From Lingula anatina (Eukaryota > Brachiopoda > Lingulata > Lingulida > Lingulidae): a stretch of DNA of 64,000 nt. Each line of letters begins with the position of its first letter. Position 1 is the stretch's first letter. The notes beneath the pieces were generated by a model. That model worked only from the letters and a program-made list of their open reading frames with translations. It had not been told where the DNA came from and did no database searches. Where the stretch lies: the NCBI RefSeq assembly GCF_001039355.2, contig NW_019775455.1:161366-225365 (forward strand). The letters run 5' to 3'. Below, one piece after another: positions 37,722 to 48,600 of this stretch. Position numbers and translations under genes: made by a program.

Positions 37722-38390
37722 NNNNNNNNNNNNNNNNNNNNNNNNNNNNNNNNNNNNNNNNNNNNNNNNNNNNNNNNNNNNNNNNNNNNNNNNNNNNNNN
37801 NNNNNNNNNNNNNNNNNNNNNNNNNNNNNNNNNNNNNNNNNNNNNNNNNNNNNNNNNNNNNNNNNNNNNNNNNNNNNNNNNNNNNNNNNNNNNNNNNNNN
37901 NNNNNNNNNNNNNNNNNNNNNNNNNNNNNNNNNNNNNNNNNNNNNNNNNNNNNNNNNNNNNNNNNNNNNNNNNNNNNNNNNNNNNNNNNNNNNNNNNNNN
38001 NNNNNNNNNNNNNNNNNNNNNNNNNNNNNNNNNNNNNNNNNNNNNNNNNNNNNNNNNNNNNNNNNNNNNNNNNNNNNNNNNNNNNNNNNNNNNNNNNNNN
38101 NNNNNNNNNNNNNNNNNNNNNNNNNNNNNNNNNNNNNNNNNNNNNNNNNNNNNNNNNNNNNNNNNNNNNNNNNNNNNNNNNNNNNNNNNNNNNNNNNNNN
38201 NNNNNNNNNNNNNNNNNNNNNNNNNNNNNNNNNNNNNNNNNNNNNNNNNNNNNNNNNNNNNNNNNNNNNNNNNNNNNNNNNNNNNNNNNNNNNNNNNNNN
38301 NNNNNNNNNNNNNNNNNNNNNNNNNNNNNNNNNNNNNNNNNNNNNNNNNNNNNNNNNNNNNNNNNNNNNNNNNNNNNNNNNNNNNNNNNN
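37722..38390. other. Assembly gap (669 Ns)
   Basis: Run of Ns. The 995 bases on its left and right are near-identical copies of the same transposon segment, so the gap may hold little or no real sequence. Confidence 0.95.
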
Positions 38391-39755
38391 ACAGTGATAT
38401 GTTACACAGTCAAAGAACTCACTACAGTAAATCATGAAAAGTCAGTAATTGCGGGTATGACCTCCAGCAGCCGCTTGCAGCGCCCTCATCCTACATGGCA
38501 TACCCTGTGACACGTTTTTTAGAGTTTGGGTGGGGATATTATTCCACGCAGTGATATTTGCCTGTCGCAGATCATCACTATTTACCGGCCGAGGACCATA
38601 GCTATTAATTCTGTGGGTTACTTCCGCCCACAGATTTTCAATTGGGTTCATATCGGAGAGTTTGCCGGCCAGGGCAGTTGCTGAACCCATTGGTTTTGAA
38701 GAAAAACAGTGATTCCGCGGCCTCGATGTGGGGTTGCGCAGTCGTCTTGGTACACAAAGTTGTTCCTGAAGATGACTCTTACCAATCGAAGCATTGTTTC
38801 CTGTAGAATGTCTCTGTAGGAATCCTGGATGAGGTTGCCTCCTAGAAAAACCAACTGGTTCTTGGCACCGACATGAAATGCTCCCCAAACAGAGACGTTA
38901 CCATCCCCTGCTTGCACCCTAGGCAATACACAGTCAGCGTTTTATGCCTCTCGTACACGTCGGTGGACACGGATTCGACGATCAACCCTAAAAAATCCAT
39001 ATTTGGCCTCATCACTGAAAACGACGTGATTCCAGTGTTTTGGCTGCAAACGCACGTGGTCCCCAGCCTATTGCAGACGTCGCTGTATATGACCTGCTGT
39101 TAACAGTGGTTTCCCTACTGGCCTTAGTGCAAAATAACCGACTTGCAGTAATCTCTTGTTCACGAGGGACCTTGAAACGGGCGTTTGAATGACATTTTGC
39201 CTCTCTTTTCTGAGAACAATGGTTGTCTTTGTACGACCAGCACGGCGTCTTCTAAGGAGAAGGCGATCCTGTCTTCTTGGTGTGATACGCGGACACCCTG
39301 GTCGAGGTATTGGAGTAGGTGCCCCTGTTGCAGCATTTCTTTGGAGGACTTCACAAACGGTTCCTGATAAATGTTGAATTACCTGGTAATGGCTGTCCGT
39401 TTCTGGCCATTTTCTCTGAGAGCAAGAATCCCATAGTAAGTTGCGTTGCTTAGCTGTCGAACCATATCTTCACTAAGGTACCTGTCAAGTTTCAGAGCGA
39501 TCCCTTTGTTGCTTCTCTAAACACACTCCAAAGGTTGACCAAACCCATGCGTTTTTATACAAGGGCAGAAATTGCCGAAAAGACCACCCCTCACATTTCT
39601 GACCACAGAACATGCAAATGCATGCATCAATTGTTTCGAGAGTTGTGTGGTAATTAGGTAACACACCTGGCTACACATGGAGTGACACCTCAGCTTTGGA
39701 TTTAAAGTAGTTAGAGAGAAATTAAATATTTTGTAGAAAATTTACTCGCCAAAAA

Positions 39756-39784
39756 ATAATATTCCATATTAAGTGGTAACCCTG
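39756..39784. repeat. Right terminal inverted repeat of the Tc1-like element
   Basis: Reverse complement begins CAGGGTTACCACTTAATATG. Followed by the TA at 39785-39786. Confidence 0.8.
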
Positions 39785-39786
39785 TA

Positions 39787-42317
39787 GCTAGAGACATATC
39801 TGTGAATATCTGTAAAAAAATCTATCACTCGCCCTGGTAGAGGGTAATGAAGGGCAGACTTTCTGTTACACGGACCCTCAGTTTCGTTACACTGGGACCT
39901 AAATAAATATATTGCCTGTCATATCAGTGCACATCTGTCTTTAAATTGCCTTAAGCTTTCAATCAATGGTCTTGAGAACTCGTCAGATTGGAGCTTATCT
40001 ATACCTGTTGGAAGTGTTTCACAACTTAGAATTGCATAATATTGTCAATCAGTGGTCTTGAAATAATAAGTGGCTTAGTAAGGGTTTACAATTTTCCATA
40101 TCCCGAGAATGAGTTTTTCCTGTATCTTATTATTCAGTAATGCATCTACCTTTGTGCTGATAAAAACAATAAAAATTCCCTCGGTAATATAAAATATCGA
40201 CGTTTATATTTTCGTTGCTAAGCATTAGCATAGGCACCTCAAAGCTTTTATATTCTAATTCGCTGATGCTTAATCGTATATAAATTATTTATCGTCTAAT
40301 AACTCTCAACGACTAAAACCATTACATCTTCAAACACCAAAATCATTTATTTATAAATTGCAAGGAATCGATGTGTCTCTGCCTGTGTACAGACAGTACA
40401 ATATCACATAAAAAGCCTTTGCTCCATCACCAGTCATTAGAGTAAGATCTACCGCACAGCCAATTCCAATTCCAATTCTGATACAGTTATTACCTGTATA
40501 AATCTGATAATTTTACAACATATATTCATACAATTGTCTTCATACAAAACAATTTTATAAGGAATAAAGTGGAGAACCAGTGTCAGTTCAGCAGTGCTGA
40601 TTGACCTCGAATGATCGTTTCTCCTTCTCACGTGATTTGTTCACCGTTTGAATACAGCGGCCCCTGCATAATTCTCAAAGGACCTTCCTCCTAAGAGACG
40701 TCATCGTTAAACGACAATAAATACATTTATCGTCACTTTTCTATTTTGAGGTGAAAGAGCAATCGGTATGGGGCATACCAACATCCCTAAACAAGATCTT
40801 ATCACGAAAATTGGCAAAGGTGACTGCATGTGTATGGGCTTTACTCTCGTGTTGTGGTTTATGGTTTAAATGATTAAATGATAATTGAGCAAAGGCTTTG
40901 TTTTGCTTTATTAAGGATAAAACCTAAAGTGAGGCTTTAAAGAAAAAATCGACGGCAGGGTTTTGAAGTACTCAACGAAGTCATTAAAATGGTGTTGACA
41001 CAGTGTTCCTAGTTGCTCAGATAAAGGAGAAATTTGAGAAACCAAATTTGTTATTTTAACTTCAAAACCGTAATTATTACGTCATCGGTAAGATGACATT
41101 TCTGTAAATGCTAAGCAATTTAGCCAGTGATCACTGAATATTTATCTATTTTCCCAAAAATGTGTGTAAGGCAGTAAGTACTTTTTTGCTAACCCAGACA
41201 CTCACAGTACCCTTTAGCTAGTCTAATCTACATGCACCTGTCAGTTTTTTGATCACCTGTGAAATTTCATGCCTGCTTGATATTTAACCATCTAAAATAC
41301 TCGTCACAATATTGAAAAAAAATTAAATCATTGCACAACGACCGTGTTTCGTTACGGTTTAGTTGTTAGGTGCAATCTACTTCCTGGTTAGGTCCTTTAA
41401 GGCCTCTTAAGCAACGTTACAATGCTGCAGCATATACTACATTTATGTTGCCTTGAGCAAATCGACTTCACTTATAAATATTGATAAAACAGTTTGTTCT
41501 TTCAGGCTAGCTCAAGCAGTGGATGGAGACTTCATCATATTGTCCGATTTTTCAAGTTTAATTTTGTTGCCAATTATTGTATTAATATCTGTCAATTACT
41601 AACACTAAATGTCGAACTAAATTCAGGTGCATGGAATGTTATCCTTATCGCTTAGAAGTAATTTCCACCTTGTGCAAATTTTCATGGCATGCAGTGCCAC
41701 AGGGATTGTTGTTGATCATTTTTTATGGCACCAGTAAATAAGAATAATCTCCACGACCTACTTACAAAATGAAAAGGTGATATCTTTACGACACACTTAT
41801 GTAAAGCTGGTGAGTGCACTTGGCAGTGCTAGAAAATATATCATGTCTGGTAGTTTTGGTGCACAAGAGACCAGATATATGTACATGTACAGTATGAGTT
41901 TGAAACTCTAATGATATGTTTAACATTAGTCTCGATTTATTAACCTCAATGCTAACTGATATAAATCAGACTTTATATGTATTTACTATGACATTTTAGT
42001 TTCAAATTAAAATATTCCTCTGGCTTTTGAAGATTTATCACTTTTATCATAAGACATTTTGTTGAAAAGAATATAACAGCCATGAAAAATATGACTTAAA
42101 AACCTTTTCAAACGTATAGTAATATTTTAAATACAATATATTTCGTAAAATTACACCCAGTAGAGGACATAGACATGATAGCATGAATTTGCTCATACGA
42201 ATTAGACACCAACAAAACATTTTAAAATATGAATATAGAAACATTTCCACAAATTGACTCAAACTCAGCAAGCTTTATAGATTCTTAGTTGTCCTGCATA
42301 TATGCAGGACAACTTAC
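39787..42317. other. Intergenic sequence, no gene recognised
   Basis: AT-rich. I searched the minus strand for the downstream exons expected after the galactosyltransferase exon (segments like FNRA and the WGWGGEDDD region) and found none. A 17-base near-direct repeat (TCAATCAATGGTCTTGA) occurs at 39959 and 40045. Confidence 0.45.
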
Positions 42318-42529
42318 CTGTTCTACTATAAAAATCCTGTACTCTAGTTTCTGCCTGAACAGTATTGTGTGGATATATTTTAGAAATATTTCCAGATGCT
42401 CCAATCGGTCTCTGTATGGCACAACAATGGCCACCGTGTGTCGTGGCTCACAATCAGTGGGTCTCCAAAATCCTCCGGGTCGTACTTCAGGGAATGTTTT
42501 TAAAAGTGACAAAGGTTCTATCTTCCCCT
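42318..42529 (-). CDS. Isolated exon of a beta-1,4-galactosyltransferase
   Basis: A single 212-nt exon with good splice sites (TATTTTGCAG before, GTAAGTTG after) encodes the start of a B4GALT catalytic domain. Its product contains EVRPGGFWRPTDCEPRHTVA followed by IVVPYRDRLEHLEIFLKYIH, then FRQKLEYRIFIVEQ. In this Golgi family these are the conserved donor-binding PxRxR-type segment and the RQ..Y.I.V.EQ segment that ends an exon in known genes. The frame is open and no disabling change is visible, yet no other exon of the gene is found on either side. Either the rest of the gene is elsewhere because of misassembly (a single-N join lies at 43327), or the introns are very long, or this is an exon copied alone. 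The specific family member is not determined. Confidence 0.75.
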
Positions 42530-43200
42530 CTGCAAAATAAGATTGTAGTCTAAGAAAATAGGGAAAAATAGGCTGAAACTCATTGTCATGTGCAATTTTT
42601 GCATGTTTGCAATTTGATATGACCAAATCTAATGGTGGTTTGGTGTTTTATGGTAAGTACTGCAATTAGAACGATGTGTTAGAGTCTTCAAAGGGCCTTG
42701 TTTATACCAGAAAGTAGATCGCAAGTAACGACTACTAGCTGTTAATCGCACCACGATTGTTGCACAATGGTGTATCTTTTTTCAATATTGTGACGAGTTT
42801 GAAGATGTTTTAATATCACGCTGACATAAAACTCCAAAAGTATGGTCATACTCTTCAAGGACAAACTTTGGTTTTGTCTGTAAAGCATGGTCTAACAACT
42901 TACCCCGGGGTCCAACTACCCCCGGTCTCCCCTAGCCTTCGATGGTTGTAGTGTGAATGTGGTATTAAGTAAAGATAAGAATTTCTTTGGTGGTTTAATT
43001 TTTTCCCTTTGTCAAAAAAATCCACTACTGCTGTGATGATATGCACCTTTCAATCAGAATTTATGTAAATATTTTAAATTATTAATAATACCAGTAGGAC
43101 TAACGAATATTTAGCAAAATATGAAATTCAGAAAAAGATTTTACCAGATGCCCACACTTACCTCATAGCACACTTCCCCGTCATTATTTAATGGTCATTA

Positions 43201-43248
<48 letters not shown>

Positions 43249-45678
43249 TAATAAATTGCATTTTTTAGATTGCAACTACTCTAGCCAACAGTCACTCCTG
43301 CAATAAACATCCTAGCCTTGTTAACTNTATGCAAATCTGTACATTTATTACAGTTTCCCTATTTTTGAATTTCGTTTATCTAATCAATCATCTTTTTACT
43401 GCTAATTGTAGTTATTTGCATATCTACGTACAAGGTTAGTTATTCATCTATTTTTGCTTCTCTGTCCTGTGTACGTACGATACGATCCAGCATTCTTGTA
43501 GGTCTTTGGTGACGCGGCATTTGTCCAGCAGAGAATTTGTCAAGCCTATTTTTACCTGTAGTAAATGTGTTTCTCGCTTTTCTTTATTTCCTTCTTTGAT
43601 CTGTACCTTATTTGTGAAGGTCTGATCAACAAATTCATTCATATTGGTAATGACACTGGCTGCCTCCCGTCAGTGCAGCGGGGTGTCAGAGATGGCATTA
43701 CGATTGAGTGACGATACAAGAACCCCCGTGCGTCTTAGGCGCGTGATATTTTAGCGATTGTGGGGACAAAGCTTTAACTCGCTCTAATCACCATTGTAAC
43801 CAAACCAAAGATAACTACTTAATAAAGGTGCGCTTATCGTTGTCGGAAAATTAAAATGCAGGTAATGGGGACGAGCGCCTTTGTCGCTGTGCAGATTCTG
43901 ATAAGAAAGTCCTTGGGACTTAGCTCAGCGACAAGCCCCCCGGTGGACACTGTTTAAACAATAAAGATGACGATGGCACCATTTATTTATCTAAAGCAGC
44001 AAGCGCGCTTTTGTTGCGTCTTTATTGCGCCTAAATTACGTTAAAAGGCAACAGCGTTTTATTTGAGTGTCGTCTTTAAAAGCACGTAATGTATTAAAAA
44101 GCACATAAAGTGAGATGACTCACAAAGCAGTTTCATAATTTGTAGACAACCCGGATATATTAACAGACAAGTTCACTTCAAACTAGGACCCATCGAACAA
44201 TGGATGGGTCCTACATGTAAATGTGGATTCAAATTTAAACGCTTGCAACTGACAAGGGTAGGGACGAAGATCAGTTAAACCCAGGGATTAGGGACTTTAA
44301 ATACCAGCACAAAGCAGTAGGTATCGGGGTAGGACTATCATGCATCAATCGCTATCACGAAGAGCCCAGACTACACGTACACATGCAACAGAATTCGATT
44401 TTCCGTTGAATATATTATTGAGAAAACTGCTCAAATATCTCATATAACACATGCACACATATCGTTGAACTATGTCAAATAAAAACGTGTTAAACAAACA
44501 TTAAGTTAATCAGTTGTCACCTCTTGGCAGCTCACACCATATATGTGTAACAATCAAAGTTTTCATGGGTTATCATGGATCTGTTTGCAATTAACAGTTA
44601 CAGGTGTCAATCACTTGGATCTGTTACAAACACGGTTTTCATGTGCTACGGATCGACAGGTAGTTGGGGCATTTTATTTATTTTCTGACAAGTTATTTGA
44701 TGTAATTTCATCTTCAATCGCTTTTTTTTTTGTTTTGCAGTTCATAAATAAACATTTGGATTCACACACGGAAGCTCACATATGAGAAACGGTTATAAAT
44801 CTCCATGACAAAAAACGAGAAAAAATGTCTTATTAAAAAAAGGCAAGTTTTGAAAATTCATCTTTCAAGCATTTTATTCAAGGAAAATGGATTAACATAC
44901 ATTTTCGTATGAAAACAAAAATGCTATCACGAATAAAACTTAAACTTGAAAGTTTTTTTTTTTTTTTTTTTTTGCTTAACTAAATGAGATGAACAAGTTG
45001 GCTTCTGCTTGACAAAATTTCTGTTCCACGTATTCTTCGTAGACGCAAGTGCAGTATTAAACGCCTTTGTACTCGTCTACACCATCTTTTAACTTGCAAT
45101 CTTCTATACACTGATCATTGCCTGATGATGACTAGGAACCATAGTCAGGATTTTGTACTAGTGTTTATTTCTATTTTTTTTTTTTTTTTCATTTGGAAGC
45201 TCTTAATTGTGTCATGAGCATTTTTGTTGAGGACTGTTTACATGTAGCAATATTTTATATCAGTATCTGTATATAAAACAGCCACCTTTATGATATATTT
45301 CTAAAACATTTCAACATGCTAAGAAAATGTTGACTATAGCACCTTATGGCAATGTGTCTTACAGAAAATTTTAAATGAACACAAATCCCCATGTCTTTTT
45401 TATAAAGCCCTGATGATACTGGATTAGACATTACATGCTGTATAGCTTATTCCATGTCCATGAAAAAGAAACCTTCCACATAGCTCTGGTGGCACTGCTA
45501 AGATAATACATGATGTAAAGATGATTCCATGTCCATGAAAAAACTAAACCTCCTCCTAGTAAGCTCTGGTGGTACTGTTAGAAGCAGACCTCTTACAGAC
45601 ATTTGGCACTATGGTGTATATGGTGTATAATGGGCTGGGCAAGTCCACAGAGTAAAGAGGTAAGGTCTTAGTCATCTT
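42530..45678. other. Region between the B4GALT exon and RAD50
   Basis: Contains a (TA)n run, a single-N join at 43327, a less AT-rich block with a nested hairpin (43881-43934), and, at the right, the probable RAD50 3' UTR on the minus strand. Candidate RAD50 poly(A) signals (TTTATT on the plus strand) are at 45164-45169 and 44873-44878. No exon seen. Confidence 0.4.
43202..43247. repeat. (TA)n microsatellite
   Basis: About 22 TA units, about 80 bases before the single-N join at 43327. Confidence 0.9.
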
Positions 45679-48600
45679 TCACATTAGATCTCTCACTAAA
45701 GCTTTGGCAATGGTGGAGTTACCCCTGAAAGAAACAAAAACAAATTTTTAAAAATCTATATTTTTTGATATTGTTTGTTTTTGCTTGATCAAACGTGGTA
45801 CTAGTTACGCCTGTAGCCAAGGTGGGGTGGGGTGGGGGTTCAAATGAACCACCCTTTTTTTGTGGGAAAAGATCTGCTCATGGTAAAATTTGACCTAGGT
45901 ACACAAAAATTTCGTGGTGAAAAACAAACTTTTTCAGAAAAAGAACACCTCTGTTATGAGGGCTGCGTAAAGTCACAGCACAAGATGAAGAATGAGATTG
46001 CACAATATAACCCACAAATATGATTAAGTAACAAACATATTAACAAATACTATTCCAACATTACAAACAGCGCAAAGAAACATTCAAGCATGAGAGAGTA
46101 ATATTAAAAATGCATACAATGTAGATGTTTAGCTGTGGAGTGGAGATATTCCAAATGTAGGTTAAGCTAATGGGATATTTACACAAAATAGGTTATATCC
46201 ATGACATTTAAAAAAGGAAAAAAAAAGTAACCTGACATAAATTTGTGGTTACTTTATCATAAGGTTCATATCTATGCTTCTTGATGTCAAATTTTATGCA
46301 AGTAACACGCAAACACTTATAGTGCAACATTAAAAATGGATTACCGTATTATTATTATTATTATTATTATCAATAAACTTACTGCTCGTTTTTCTTTATT
46401 CTATAAATCTCTCCAACATAGCCACATTTTCCCAAAAGTGAGACAAAATCTTCATCATGAGTGATCACCACCAGTTGAAAGTTCCTCTGACTACAGCGGG
46501 ACTTGATGATTCTGAAGTAGAAACACAACTAAATTATAGATGAAAATTATCAAACACAAGCCGAAAAACTTTCATGAGGAGGGCCGGGGAAAAGAAATAT
46601 GGATGCGATCAAGGAGGATATGAAGGAGTTGGGAGTGGAAGATGACCATGCACAGGACCAGTGTGGGTGGAGATGGATAATCTCCCTCAGAAGGAACAGG
46701 CCCAAAAGATAAAAAGAAAATATGTCAACATACTCCACTAAAGCATATGCCAGGCTCTCAATGTTGGCTCTGTCAAGGTTAGTGGTGGGTTCGTCCAGGG
46801 CCAGGATGCCACAGTTAATACAGAACGTCTCTGCCAGGGCAAGCCGAATTAGGAGAGACGCTAGCACCTAGAAGTAAGGGAAAAATAGGGCAAGTCAATA
46901 TATAATTTCATTTCAATAATATAATTTTTTGAAAGCACAAGAGAAGCAGCATAGATCCATTGGTACAAAACATTTTCCTGACTTACTTAAAGAAATACTA
47001 TATGGCCATGAAGGAGCTTTTTAGTGTAAATAAAACATAATATTTTATTCTAATATAAATAAAATAACAAAGACACATAAAACACAAGTAATTCTTAGTG
47101 AAAGTAGAAAAGTCTTAAACATTAACAGTAGCAAGAAGTTAACATGCTTTTTTTCTTTTCTGTTATTGATAGTGAAAGATGCAAAGTCCAGTCATGGCTG
47201 ACATACCCCTGGATTCACTTCAATAGTCAGAGCACCTATTTTATATCATAAAAGAAACCTTCAGGAAAATATCCATTGTGTTAAGAAGACCCCAGAGATT
47301 GATCAATTTCTCTCTGGTGAATTTTGTTTCTAGAGGCACTACATTCATATTATTCTACCTTCTGCCCTGCACTGCAGCGCCCTCTCATGTCAATAGGAGT
47401 GCCCCCTTTGATCATGACCACCCTGTAGTTATAGCTTCTCTTGCTCTTGCTGATACCTGTGCCATCATCCTCAGAGCGAATTTCAATTGTCTCTATGTCT
47501 GAAGAAAGTGTATAAAGAAAATGTATCATTATCAGAAACAAATTCAAGATTAAATCTTTGAAGCATCCTCAGTTGTGCCTTTTTGAAAAGTAGGAAAAGA
47601 AACAAACATACTATTCTTTTAATTTTTAACATCCTGTAATTTTTTTAGTGTAAGAATAACAAATAAGCTTGTGTATTCACAAGATGTTACCCCAAGGATG
47701 TGGTTAATTTTTCTCCAAATAGAGAGAAATATTCAAAATGTTTTCAAGCATAATAATATAATTCTTACCTGTTCCTCTGTATGTAGTTCTCCACAGCTCC
47801 CTGATTATCTTATTCAATTCCTCCATCTTGGATTTGTGGTAACTCATAATGGCCCTGCAACAGTATAAATGTGATCCTAGTCATAAGATAGAAGAGAACA
47901 AAAGATATCATGCATGCATTATTTTTTTCCATTAAAACATGTAAAAAAAGGTTGCTGTTAAATAAGCACATGTCAACTGTTACTCTGGCCATCAAGGTAA
48001 CAACTGTGAAAAAAACTCAAAATCAGTATTAAGCCACAAAACGGTGATTTTTGCCTTTAATATCTAGGAAGATTTCATCTGGCTTGTAAAATGTGACATA
48101 TATATTAAATAAAGTCAGTCACCACACTGATGTCTAATGAATTAGGAATGAATAGACAGATGTAAAATTGATCTCTTTTCTTGAACTGCATTTGACTTTG
48201 TTGAGCTTTGATCAGATTTGCTGCTCAAATGTGTTGATCAAAACAATGTCAAGATTTAAAGTGAAACATTTCTTCAAGAAAAAGAATTTGATCTTGTGAA
48301 AAAGAATTTTACAGAAATATCTCCATATCTTGCAGAAATAGCATTAACTGAAAGATTTACCTGTCCAAAGCCATATAATACTTTTCCAGATCTAAATTGG
48401 CCAATTCTGTGGTCTGTGAACAAAAAGGATACAACTGTTGAAGTAACGTTACAGATATAAGAATAATATCACTGAACAACACTCTTGTGAACAACATACT
48501 GCTATACTGACATACATGTATCTTTAGAGTGGATCTTAAATATAATTTAAAATAAAATTTCAAATTCAAAGTGATTTTAAAAAACAACAAGGTAATGATT

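Larger units (their letters stand above)
36462..39784 (-). mobile_element. Tc1/mariner-like DNA transposon, degenerate, split by a gap
   Basis: Both ends carry matching terminal inverted repeats starting CAGGGTT and sharing ACTTAATATGGAATATT, each flanked by the TA expected of Tc1/mariner insertion (36460-36461 and 39785-39786). The transposase reads on the minus strand. An N-terminal helix-turn-helix part ends with LLQVGYFALRPVGKPLL; an FSDEAKYGF catalytic segment follows (first D), then YQDDCATPHRGRG (second D) and DMNPIENLWAEV (E). The frame is broken: a stop follows the first catalytic segment and a frameshift separates the last two, so no active enzyme is predicted. An N block (37722-38390) lies inside, and 36727-37721 is repeated nearly identically at 38391-39385. 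Counting the shared part once gives about 1.66 kb, a normal Tc1 length. Confidence 0.85.

Noticed and set aside
37404-38510. Long open frames across the N block
   Set aside because: Most of their length is undetermined bases; the real content on either side is transposase, read on the minus strand.
39959-40061. Near-direct repeat TCAATCA(A/G)TGGTCTTGA, 86 bases apart
   Set aside because: Only two short copies, no further structure; too weak to call an element.
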